Shown here in pieces: positions 9,259 to 18,147 of a stretch of 64,000 nucleotides of DNA (its first letter is position 1; each line of letters starts with the position of its first letter). The notes beneath the pieces were generated by a model. It searched no databases. It saw only the letters and a list, made by a program, of their open reading frames with translations, and was not told the DNA's origin. The stretch is taken from positions 124,001 through 188,000 of the forward strand of contig NC_014248.1 of NCBI RefSeq assembly GCF_000196515.1, given 5' to 3'. A program made the position numbers and the translations under genes. This stretch comes from 'Nostoc azollae' 0708. Lineage in GTDB: Bacteria > Cyanobacteriota > Cyanobacteriia > Cyanobacteriales > Nostocaceae.

Positions 9259-9978
9259 ATGCAATCTCAATCCTCCTTTTCCGAAGCATCACGGCCTTTT
9301 CTAACTTGGCAACGAATTCTTGATTGGGCTCAAGAACACTACCGCTGCCGCACCTTCAGCAAAGATGAGCGCATTCCCGCCAGACCTGGCTTGCTCTATT
9401 TAGTCCAAAGGGGTGCAATCCGCATGGTAGGAACAGCCCAAGTTAGTGCCACTGCCAGCCAGTTAACATCTCGACGCATCAATAGAACCCCAGAAGAAGC
9501 CTTCTTAGGTTTTGTGGGAGCAGGACAACCTTTTGAAATTGTGGCTCAGTCACCATTCACTCTCCAGTCTTATGCCCACGTTGACCAAACTGCGGTGTTA
9601 TGGATGTACTGGCATGATTTAGATAACTGGCCTCACTTCCGTCGTGAAGTAATGGATGCCTTTAGATATCAACACCAACGCAAGCTGTTATGGCTCAGTG
9701 CATTGGGACAGCGACGCACCATTGACAGACTACTAGGATTCCTCACATTGCTGATTGAGGAATATGGAGAGCCAGCAATGAGCGAAACTGATCCCGATGT
9801 AATTCGTGGCTATTGTCTGCCCTTCCCTCTCACTCATGCCCAAATTGGTAGCGCCATTGGTTCAACTCGTGTCACAGTTACCCGTTTAATGGGTAAATTG
9901 CGTCAACGTGGACTAATCCTCACCCAAGGGGATAATTTGATTTGCTTGCCAGCAGAGTCAATTAACAGAACCAACTAA
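9259..9978 (+). CDS. Crp/Fnr family transcriptional regulator
   Basis: The protein has about 239 residues from the ATG at 9259; a TTG at 9229 would add ten residues but has no better support. The N-terminal two thirds look like a cyclic-nucleotide-binding-type beta roll (LLYLVQRGAIRMVG, FLGFVGAGQPFEIVA), without an obvious intact cAMP phosphate-binding motif. The C-terminal winged helix LTHAQIGSAIGSTRVTVTRL closely resembles the recognition helix region of NtcA-type cyanobacterial regulators. It is likely a DNA-binding regulator with an NtcA/Crp-like palindromic site. It is not NtcA itself, whose N-terminus differs. Target genes are unknown. Confidence 0.85.
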   Translation: MQSQSSFSEASRPFLTWQRILDWAQEHYRCRTFSKDERIPARPGLLYLVQRGAIRMVGTAQVSATASQLTSRRINRTPEEAFLGFVGAGQPFEIVAQSPFTLQSYAHVDQTAVLWMYWHDLDNWPHFRREVMDAFRYQHQRKLLWLSALGQRRTIDRLLGFLTLLIEEYGEPAMSETDPDVIRGYCLPFPLTHAQIGSAIGSTRVTVTRLMGKLRQRGLILTQGDNLICLPAESINRTN

Positions 9979-10051
9979 AGCGCAATCAGAAGCTAGCTTG
10001 AGAGCGTATTAACTTGGTACTTGCTATTTTATAAGCCATAACTAGCAGGAG

Positions 10052-11123
10052 TCAGCGGATTTTAACAAACCCAGTTTGGGTAATGAGTTCCTGTCCCTGC
10101 TCTGTTAGCAGTAAGTTAGCATAAGCAACACCAGCTTGCTCTTCAGTTTGACCATTCTGTTTGACCACCACAAACAGATTGCGGGTAATCGGGTATTTTC
10201 CTGATTGAAACGCTTTAATGTTCAATTAATTCCGTTTATCAGGACATTCATTAGGGAGAATAAATGGTTCTTGATAGGGAGCAATGTATTGTCCTGGCAT
10301 TCGTCCCAAGGGTAAGGGTTTAATCGAACATTGAGGAACAACCTCTGGGGCAGATGCGTAATACATTCCACCAGGACTATGAGCCAACTTTTTTAAGGCT
10401 TGGGTGGTCGTGGAGATAAACTCTATTTGGGGGCTGAAAGCTTGACCACCCAAAATGTCTTGAACAAAAAGTTCTACTGTGCCGCCATTATTGATACGAC
10501 GAGAATACGGCTTGATCGGCAAATTGGGGCCACCAACTTGGTTCCAATTATTGATCTTGCCTGTGTAGATTGATTTAAGTTAGTCTATTGTCAATACTGG
10601 GATATTCAGGTTGGGGTTAACGGCTACTGCTAAGCCATCAATGGCTACAGGAATTTGATTGAGTTTAAATCCACGCTGCTGGGCGCGGCTTAACTCTTGA
10701 TCTAAAATTGGTTGGGAGGAATGGACAAAAGTTAGTTGACCATCAATTAATGACTGTATGCCTGTACCAGTGCCTGGAGCCTCATTACTGGGTTGTACAT
10801 AACGTAGCCGAAACTCTGGTCTTGCTGCTTGAATTGCAGGGTCAATTGTCAGTCGAATTGGACCCCAAGATGTACTACCTACGTAGTTAAACAATCAGGT
10901 GGCGACATTCTTTACAGCAGAGAAGCTGGTACCTTGAGGTTGTGCCGATGTGTTCTGTGGTTGGTTTTGATTACTGGAGCTAGAATTATTTGACTGGGAG
11001 CTAATAATTTTATTCAGGTCTACATTTGACTTTCTGCTAAACTAGCAAAAACCACCAGCTACCAATAAAATTGTTGTTAACAGAGATATTGTCAGAACCA
11101 GAGTTTCATTTTCTTGAGACATG
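10052..11123 (-). pseudogene. PstS-like phosphate-binding protein, broken
   Basis: A minus-strand frame running from about 11110 to the stop at 10052-10054 encodes a substrate-binding protein of the phosphate ABC (PstS) type: FNYVGSTSWGPIRL near the start, IYTGKINNWNQVGGPNLPI in the middle, VAYANLLLTEQGQELI at the end. It contains in-frame stops at 11044 (TAG), 10897 (TGA), 10582 (TAA) and 10228 (TAA), first bases given on the minus strand. The first codons (MSQENET, start 11123) are one base out of frame with the following membrane anchor. Most stops are one change from a sense codon (for example CAA to TAA). No protein is expected. Confidence 0.85.
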
Positions 11124-11862
11124 ATGAATTAATCCACTGTTCGATGGGAATAGTCAGAAACCTTATTACAGCAGGAGTCAGGAATCAGGAGTAAAACTCT
11201 CTTCCTGTGGGAGCAAGGCGATTTTATGAGGTGGGGCAAAAAGTGTGCTTTTAGCTACGCCAACCATAGATATGGCTAAAATATTTTCCTAGAATTAAAG
11301 TAAAATAAATCACATCAAACAAATAAAATTGCAAGACAAAGTATCTTCTCAAAATATCCTAAGGAGACTTGCATTCAATAATCTATGGCTGGTGGGAATA
11401 AGCTGCTTAGGTCAGTAATCAAATAAGCGTGTATTGATTAGAATAGAAAATTCTGTTAAATGGGAGTTGCAGGTCTAAAATATTAGACAGTTCCAAGATG
11501 GATAAAAGAGGTAAAAATGGAATTACAGAAATTATGCCAACTTCCAGCTATCCATTGACAAGGAAGATGTAACATAATATCCGCATTTTTTTTTTACCAA
11601 AATTTAATGTTTCCTTTCATTCTTAAACTGACAACTTGTATCTATATTTTTGTACGGTAAGTGATTTTTATCGATGCCTGTTTTGGGTTTAGTGATCGCA
11701 CACTTACTTTTTGCCACACCTCACAAAATCGCCTTGCTCCCCTTGCTGTCTAGGTTTCAATTTAGACTCATTGATCTGCAATCTGCTTTATTGTTTTAAA
11801 CATCTTCTGAAATTCTGAGTTCGGATGCTCAATCCCCATATGAAGTTGAATCAGGTAGAAAT
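11124..11862. other. Gene-free spacer with a dispersed repeat
   Basis: No coding sequence is recognised. An STRR-like AGGAGTCAGGAATCAGGAGT is at about 11172-11191, and a dispersed repeat at 11743-11788 (TTGCTGTCTAGGTTTCAATT and following) recurs at about 50272-50328 (inverted) and 60369-60425. A T-rich run lies at 11586-11595. Confidence 0.6.
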
Positions 11863-12416
11863 TTAAGTATTTCCCCAATTACCCGTAAATACAAATGCCT
11901 CTTAGGGTTGGCGTTGACCTGGTGCAAATTCCCGTTGTTGGTATTGTTCTGGTAAGGTTTGGGGATCGCCTGGATAACCAATTGCGCTCGCAGTTATTGG
12001 CTCATACCCCTCTGGAAAATTGTATAGTTCTCGCGTCTTGGAAGCCCCTTAAATCCTCCTATTTGGTGGACAAATAACCCTAAGGAGGTAACCTGAATGG
12101 TGAGACTACAAACTGCTGCCCCCACATCATAAATAGCATGGCAGTTTGGATTGCCATTTTTCTCATTCTCAAAATTAAGCTTGGCTACCGCAATCATCAA
12201 CACAGGAGCATATTTCGCCCATACTTGATTTGCTTCAACCAGACAACTGAGTAACTGGTTAAATTGTGTGGGATTTTCCTGTATCGCCACAATAAAATGC
12301 CAAGCTTGTTCGTTGTAACAAGACGCTGTCCAACGAGCAGCTTCCAATAAACTACAAATTGTTTCTCCAGCAATGGGTTTGTTAGAAAATGCTAACGGAC
12401 TCCAACGTTGTTGCAA
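11863..12416 (-). pseudogene. Nitroreductase-family protein, frameshifted
   Basis: The N-terminal 132 residues are intact: WSPLAFSNKPI, the FMN-binding-type EAARWTASCYNEQAWHFIVA, and YDVGAAVCSLTIQVTSLGL. Near 12020 the frame shifts. In another frame the expected tail continues as PEGYEPITASAIGYPGDP and then meets a TAA at about 11898, with the natural end at 11863-11865. The family uses FMN and NAD(P)H to reduce nitro compounds or quinones. The frameshift removes the C-terminal dimer arm. Confidence 0.8.
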
Positions 12417-12485
12417 TAATTGATGAATTGGATACTGGGAATTAGAGGGTTTTTCTATGATGAGGTTGTGTTAAATTTTTCAGTT

Positions 12486-13481
12486 TTAGTTTTTGGGAAT
12501 TGGCTCAAAATCATACCCAGTGCGCGAGCGATTACGGAGAACAATTTTTACAAGTTGGACTGAGGTATTGCGATCACCTGATGGTAAAAAGCGAATTTTC
12601 CCAGCCAGCAGCACCTGTGGGAGAAAATTCAGGTGATAAAAGGGCTTTATGGACTCCAGCACAGCTGGGATCGGTTTCTAATGGCGCGATTAAGGCTCTT
12701 GTGGCATCATACGCCAAGGCAGTACCCCAACTCACATCACCACCCCATAACTGTCGGGATTTTTTGGGAAAATCGGATTTGGAATCAGCATCAATATGCT
12801 AGGGAACTGCTACTACCATTCCTACAGCTTGTTCTCTACCAATTTCCAAAGTTTTCAGTGTGTACACATCATCTCCTCCTAATAATGTCAGACGTTTTTG
12901 ATTCACCTGAACTACTTGCAATGCTTTGTCTAAAGTTTCGGTGTTAGCAGCTAACATTAAAACTTCTGCATTTTGCCCAAGCCCCTGTTCTACACTTGTA
13001 GCTCCACTAGAATTTGCTTGAGATCAATCAGATTCGCGAGTTACTTCTCGACCCTCAAGTAAAATATATGTCTAATGCTGCACTTGGGTCAGTACCAATA
13101 GGTAAATATGCAACAATGCTATAGTTCTTTATCAAGCCGATATGGGCATTATTCAGATATATAACTGCTTCTAGGTCCTTTAGTTTTAGTTTTAGGGATC
13201 CTGTGAAGTTAGTGATCGCTTGCTCATAATTTTTAGCAGCTATAGCCCTAGTGCCATCTTTCTTTTTTAGCTAGAGAAATATCGCCATGACTGAATATTT
13301 TTTCTCCAAAACTAATACGTTCGCCAATTAATTTATTACTGTTATTAGTTTCATTACAAGTAGTGCCACTTTCATATTTTAGTACAGATTTCTTAATAAA
13401 AAACTAAATACGACCACCTAGTATATCTATTGTTAACAGCAGGGATATAACTAAAACCTTAGGTTCATTTTTTTGTTACAT
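12486..13481 (-). pseudogene. ABC-type (Leu/Ile/Val-like) ligand-binding protein, heavily decayed
   Basis: The start reads ATG-TAA-CAA-AAA (13481 downward), i.e. a stop at codon 2 of an expected MSQKNE leader, followed by a membrane anchor and YLNNAHIGLIKNYSIVAYLP. A large internal piece of the ligand-binding domain is missing near 13066. The C-terminal half (QNAEVLMLAANTETLDKALQ, LWGGDVSWGTALAYDATRAL) is recognisable, with further stops. It ends in another frame as SGDRNTSVQLVKIV to a stop at 12486. It looks like a membrane-anchored type I periplasmic-binding protein, of a sort that in Nostocales can accompany kinase genes. Dead. Confidence 0.75.
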
Positions 13482-13604
13482 AAACTATTTTCAATTGAGT
13501 TGAATTTACTATTAAATTGTGCAATCTCTTTCTCCAGCAGCATATTGTATCAACAATCTCTGATAATTCATAACTAGTACCAGATGCTTTTAGAGCATTG
13601 AGGA

Positions 13605-14583
13605 TTATATTTCATATATCAATCGAAATAATGTTGTTACAGCAATGGCAATTAAGGCGGTAGCAACTGCGAAAATAACTACTTGCAGAATTAATGCCCA
13701 GGCTACTCCTTAACAATGAGAGAGATCAAAAATATAACGACAAAAGTAATTCCGGGGATAATCAATAACTCAAATTTTTCTAACCAGCGTCTAGTTTGAG
13801 CAAAAATTAAACCACTTAAAATTACAACGGCAATAGCCAAAGTAATAATGGTGTTTTTAACTAGACTAAGAAGTGTGATCGCTATTAAAGCCCCTTCAAA
13901 TCCACTAAAAGCAGCCCCAGCTAATAATTCCCATGTAGCAAAAGCCGATTGTACTGGTACTGGTGGAAGTGGCTGTGGGAAGAACTGTGGGAGGCCGTGG
14001 AGACAGGGCTTCTAGAACTTCTGCAGCTGAATGAAAGCGTTGATTGGCAGCAGTTAGCAGCATTCTGTCTTCAGCTAGTCTGTCCTTGACAGTGGCTTGT
14101 GTGCACCATTTCCACTGATTATTGTAGGCATCAAATAGTTTATTTGCTTCTTCCCCAGTGAGTAAGGTAATGAGGGCAACTCCTAAGGCTTATAAATCTG
14201 TAGATGGAAACACTTGATTTCCAGACATTTGTTCCCGTGGTGCAAATCCCATAGAATAAATTCCTGTGGAAGCAGTAGAACCACCAGGGGCATTAGTCAC
14301 TTGTTTAACTGCACCAAAATCCAAGAGAAATAGTCTACCATCCCGACGGCGCATAATATTGGAGGGTTTAATATCTCTGTGGATAATGCCTTTGTTGTGG
14401 ATAAAAGTTAGAACTGGGAGAATTTATGTGAGTATTTGTATTATCCCTATTTCCGAAAATTTGCCTTCTTGAACTAATTCTTCTTCTAGATTTTGCCCAT
14501 CAATATATTCTTGAACTAGATAAGAAAAACTGCTTTTGTTGTCCAGGTTGTAAACTTTGGACGGGTACAGTAAACTTCCATGT
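13605..14583 (-). pseudogene. Ser/Thr protein kinase with C-terminal membrane region, truncated
   Basis: The catalytic core is visible: SYLVQEYIDGQNLEEELVQE, HNKGIIHRDIKPSNIM (catalytic HRD and Asn), FLLDFGAVKQ (DFG) and GFAPREQ in place of APE. The N-lobe with the glycine loop and ATP lysine is absent; sequence before 14583 is unrelated repeat. There is a stop in PSTDL-stop-ALGVAL and later shifts before a polytopic segment (IITLAIAVVILSGLIF, LLIIPGITFVVIFLISLIV) that ends near 13605. It lies directly upstream of the ligand-binding pseudogene, so the two were probably one signalling unit. Confidence 0.8.
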
Positions 14584-14597
14584 TAGTTATTTGTCAA

Positions 14598-14638
14598 TAG
14601 TCAGTAGTCAAAAGTAGTTCGCTAATGACTACTGACTA
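14598..14638. repeat. Inverted repeat downstream of rbcR
   Basis: TAGTCAGTAGTCA (14598-14610) and TGACTACTGACTA (14626-14638) form a perfect 13-bp stem with a 15-base loop, 12 bases beyond the rbcR stop codon. It is built from the STRR unit GACTACT. It may act as a 3' hairpin, but no T-run follows on the minus strand. Confidence 0.6.
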
Positions 14639-14650
14639 CTGACAAAATGT

Positions 14651-15673
14651 TTATTCTGCTTCAGCTAGGTTGGGCGTTAATGTATCCAATGCAGTTACCA
14701 CTAGATTCTTTCGTGATAATTTTAACGTATCGCCATCCCATCCAGGGGTAGCAAACTGAGGTAAAATTTCCTGACTAAAAGCTTCTGCTGCTTTGGATCT
14801 ATAGCGATTGGGATTAAAAATCAGCCACAGGGTTCGCTTGACAACTACACCTTCAATGGGAGTACGGTGTAGCACACCCATTTGTAATTCTTTCGCGATC
14901 GCAGAGGTAGAGACAAAAGCAGCCCCTAAACCAGACTGCACTGCATTTTTAATTCCTTCAATGGAATTTAGTTCCATTTCAAATTTAAACCGCCTAGTAT
15001 CAATTTCACAGCGTGCTAGTACCTGATCAATGACTTTGCGGATAGTAGATTGGGAATCGAGAGCAATGAATTGCAGCTTATATAGATCGTCTTTTTGGAT
15101 GGTATCTAATTTGGTAAAGGGATGGAATGTAGGTAAAATTAGCGCCAGTTCGTCTTCAGCATAAGGAACAATTTCCAAAGATTCTGTCAGTTCACCGGGG
15201 ATCTCACCACCGATAATTGCTAGATCAACTTGTCCATTAGCCACGCTCCAAGCGGTACGACGGGTAGAATGGACGTGGAGTTGTACAGCTACATCGGGAT
15301 ATTTTTGTCGGAACATCCCAATCATGCGCGGCAAAAGATAAGTACCGGTAGTTTGAGAAGCTCCGACAATCAAAGTACCGCCTTGAAGATTTTGTAAATC
15401 CTCGATCGCGCGGCAAGTTTCTTGACACAGACTGAGAATTTTTTCACCGTAGCTCAGGAGTAGATGCCCTGCTTCGGTTAATTGAGCGCGTCGTCCTCCC
15501 CTGTCGAATAAGGGGACATCCAGCTGGCGTTCTAGATTTTGAACCTGTAAACTGACTGCTGGTTGAGAGACGTAAAGACTATCAGCGGCGCGTTTGAAGC
15601 TCCCTTCTTGAGCGATCGCTTTGAGAATGCGTAACTGATCTAAAGTGAAAGGAAGGTCAGACATAAGGCTCAA
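14651..15673 (-). CDS. rbcR: LysR-type regulator RbcR (Ycf30-like)
   Basis: The 340-residue LysR protein has the helix-turn-helix at residues about 8-67 ([40 protein letters not shown]) and a LysR substrate-binding domain from about 95. The N-terminus and length fit the RbcR/Ycf30 clade that controls Rubisco and carbon-fixation genes in cyanobacteria and red-algal plastids. Location next to nnrU and ndhF1 supports this. CmpR or NdhR (CcmR) are alternatives within the same family. It is transcribed away from nnrU, and the 230-base divergent spacer is the likely autoregulatory site. Confidence 0.8.
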   Translation of the reverse strand: MSLMSDLPFTLDQLRILKAIAQEGSFKRAADSLYVSQPAVSLQVQNLERQLDVPLFDRGGRRAQLTEAGHLLLSYGEKILSLCQETCRAIEDLQNLQGGTLIVGASQTTGTYLLPRMIGMFRQKYPDVAVQLHVHSTRRTAWSVANGQVDLAIIGGEIPGELTESLEIVPYAEDELALILPTFHPFTKLDTIQKDDLYKLQFIALDSQSTIRKVIDQVLARCEIDTRRFKFEMELNSIEGIKNAVQSGLGAAFVSTSAIAKELQMGVLHRTPIEGVVVKRTLWLIFNPNRYRSKAAEAFSQEILPQFATPGWDGDTLKLSRKNLVVTALDTLTPNLAEAE

Positions 15674-15904
15674 CCCACAAACTTTGAAAGGAGCGGATTT
15701 GGCAATAAATCAGGGTGGATAGCTTTGTAGCTAGGCATGATTTATGACATTGTTAGATTTGAAGGCTTGATACGAAAAAGACATTACCACAACATCTTGA
15801 CTAAAATCCTCTTGTGTATAATCTGTTAAAGGTCAAGATGCTTACCAATAGTAGCTTCTTTCATTGAGAATTTTAAATTTTTCATCTGGAATTGAGTTGT
15901 GTCT

Positions 15905-16621
15905 ATGATGCCGAATCCTTGGTTCACCACCAGTCATTCTGTGATGCTGGGATTACAATTAGCTTTTGTGATCGCCCACAGCGGAGGCGCTGCTTTGCGT
16001 CCTTGGGCAGAAACACACATCGGACCAAGACTATATCGCATTTTGTTTGCATTAGTTAGCTTACCCTTAGCAGTGATATTAATTATTTACTTTTTTAATC
16101 ACCGTTATGATGGCTTGCAACTTTGGCAGGTGCAAGGCATACCGGGAGTAAAAGCAGTCGTTTGGGTATTGTCAGCGATTTCGTTTTTATTTTTGTATCC
16201 TGCTACTTTCAATCTACTAGAAATTGCGGCTATTCAAAAGCCCCAAGTCTATCTTTATGAGATAGGAATTATTCGTATTACCCGCCATCCGCAAATGGTA
16301 GGACAAGTGATTTGGTGTCTTGCCCATACCCTCTGGTTAGGCACTACCTTTACTCTTGTTACATCAATGGGTTTGGTATTACACCACTTATTTGGAGTTT
16401 GGCATGGCGATCGCCGTTTGAGCAACAGCTATGGTGAAGCATTTGCCGCAGTCAAACAGCGAACTTCAATAATTCCCTTTCTCGCAATTCTTGATGGTCG
16501 TCAATCTCTCCAAGGGCATGAATTTCTTCGTCCTGCTTACTTGGGAGTTGCCATTTTTATATTCCTGCTTTGGTGGTCTCACCCTCTGTTAATCCTGGGA
16601 ACGAGTAGGATACCATGGTAG
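15905..16621 (+). CDS. NnrU-family membrane protein
   Basis: The product is about 238 residues from the ATG at 15905 (a GTG at 15899 and an ATG at 15908 are alternatives). It has several hydrophobic segments (SVMLGLQLAFVIAHSGGAAL, LYRILFALVSLPLAVILIIY) and the conserved ITRHPQMVGQVIWCLAHTLW region. In that region RHP...W resembles membrane methyltransferase/NnrU proteins such as the 15-cis-zeta-carotene isomerase (Z-ISO) group, which bind heme b through histidines. A role in carotenoid isomerisation is possible but not shown; other NnrU proteins concern denitrification. It is divergent from rbcR. Confidence 0.8.
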   Translation: MMPNPWFTTSHSVMLGLQLAFVIAHSGGAALRPWAETHIGPRLYRILFALVSLPLAVILIIYFFNHRYDGLQLWQVQGIPGVKAVVWVLSAISFLFLYPATFNLLEIAAIQKPQVYLYEIGIIRITRHPQMVGQVIWCLAHTLWLGTTFTLVTSMGLVLHHLFGVWHGDRRLSNSYGEAFAAVKQRTSIIPFLAILDGRQSLQGHEFLRPAYLGVAIFIFLLWWSHPLLILGTSRIPW

Positions 16622-17438
16622 TTTTAAGTGATCCCCAAAATACACTGAACATAACTAATTTCATCAAATCCCTGCTGTTCAATCAGCCCCAAATTGATGT
16701 AGAATATCTTAGAATAGATGTCAGTAAAAGTTAATTAACAGTAAGTAATCTCTTGCCAATTAGTAGCTTTTACTAAAATTGACTCAGATCACACTTCTGG
16801 TCTAGAATATTCAGTAAATCAGCGAAAACCTATCCATCCACTTTGATAAAGCTATCAGCTAACCACTATCAGCAATGGTAAATAACTCGCCACTTGTGCA
16901 AGAAATCTACTAATCTGAGTAAGGTTTAATAGTTCGCCCTTGGTGGGAGAAATATTTTAAGTTTAATGCTGACTGCTGTTTTATACTGATAAGTTGTTTC
17001 ACTAAATGTGACAATAACTAATCATCTTTATTTAGGCAACAACGCCTAAAAAGGAGTAGGATTTCTAGTAGGCAGCTAGATATGTCGTTTCATCCTGTAG
17101 ACCAGATAGCATACACTGCCATCATGATATTCGGATTTAGGCGTTACTGCTCACTTAGGATTCCGTAAACAAGAGTAGCAGGAAGAAAATGCTAACTATG
17201 GCGATCATTTTGGGATTAGGATCATTGCTCCCATACTCCTGATCAAGCATTCATCAAAGTCTAAAAACGACTAGGCTTTGAACAGCAGGAAACCGCAATC
17301 AGGAGTTGAACATAAAAGAAGCCACCGTGAATTTGATCGCGCTGGCTTTTTTGTCAACCAAATCATAATAGAATCACTTGCCAATCCCTGCTACTGGTAG
17401 TTACTTTGATATAAAAACCTTATAATTCAAGAGGCGTC
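16622..17438. other. 817-base gap with traces of a lost gene
   Basis: No intact gene. A short frame from an ATG at 17092 (MSFHPVDQIAYTAIMIF) preceded by AAGGAG-like sequence, and a plus-strand fragment near 17325-17395 (REFDRAGFFVNQIIIESLAN), look like pieces of a decayed protein that I cannot name. A small hairpin TAGGC-AACAAC-GCCTA is at 17034-17049. The rest shows nothing recognisable. Confidence 0.4.
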
Positions 17439-17825
17439 ATGGTGTTGTCGGTCAGTGAACGGACATTTACTCAGGAAGTTTTAGAATCTCCGATTCCAGT
17501 TTTAGTTAATTTTGAGGCTCCTTGGTGTGGCTTGTGTCGGATCATCCACCCATTATTGCTGCAATTTCAAACTCAATGTAGCGATGAAATAAAACTTGTA
17601 GGGGTTAACGCTGATGAAAATTTCAAACTATCTACCACTTATAGACTTAAGTCTCTACCAACTTTACTGTTGATTGAAAAAGGTATAGTCCGACAACGCT
17701 TAGAAGCTTTTCGCAGTAGAGACGACTTTCGTATGGCTTTAGAAGAAATTAAACTCAGCTACAGTAGTAGTTATAAAATTTACAATAGCTCAGAAACAGC
17801 TGACTTGGAGTGCCAATCGGCGTAA
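17439..17825 (+). CDS. Thioredoxin-fold protein with CGLC active site
   Basis: The 128-residue protein has the thioredoxin core: VLVNFEAPWCGLC (active site WCGLC, residues 29-33), ADENFKLSTTYRLKSLPTLLL with the cis-proline SLPT near 72, and a final helix. The CGLC active site differs from canonical CGPC, and the C-terminal 20 residues are Ser-rich and poorly conserved. It is probably a thiol-disulfide oxidoreductase; partners are unknown. It lies in the same direction as nnrU and ndhF1, but spacers of about 820 and 320 bases argue against one operon. Confidence 0.85.
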   Translation: MVLSVSERTFTQEVLESPIPVLVNFEAPWCGLCRIIHPLLLQFQTQCSDEIKLVGVNADENFKLSTTYRLKSLPTLLLIEKGIVRQRLEAFRSRDDFRMALEEIKLSYSSSYKIYNSSETADLECQSA

Positions 17826-18147
17826 TTGTGAACAGGTAACAGGGGGAGGTTTTTCTTCCCAGTACCGAGTACCTAGTACCCAATCCCCAGTCCCCAGTTC
17901 CCAAATATAAAACCATGCTTAACACCTCACCCGAATCTGATTGGGTGGGGTATTTTATTATCAATCAGGCCGACATCATTTGTTTGTTGTTCGTGTGAAA
18001 TGAGGTTTATTTGGTTTATCCTGATTGATCCAATAAAATTATAGCTGTCACAATTATTAATAGTTCCGCTCTGGACAGTTGCCTGTGGAAGAAACTTGTA
18101 CAGCACTGTCCTAAACTTGTCAAGAATTCTAAAAGTAGGCGTCAGTG
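17826..18147. other. Spacer with heptamer-type repeats before ndhF1
   Basis: Tandem-like units (AGTACCGAGTACCTAGTACC, then CCCCAGT/CCCCAGTT) lie at about 17860-17900. A probable promoter region for ndhF1 occupies 17990-18147. No gene. Confidence 0.55.

Noticed and set aside
12500-12947. Two plus-strand open frames of about 100 codons
   Set aside because: They lie antisense to the recognisable ligand-binding pseudogene on the minus strand and show no protein-like features.
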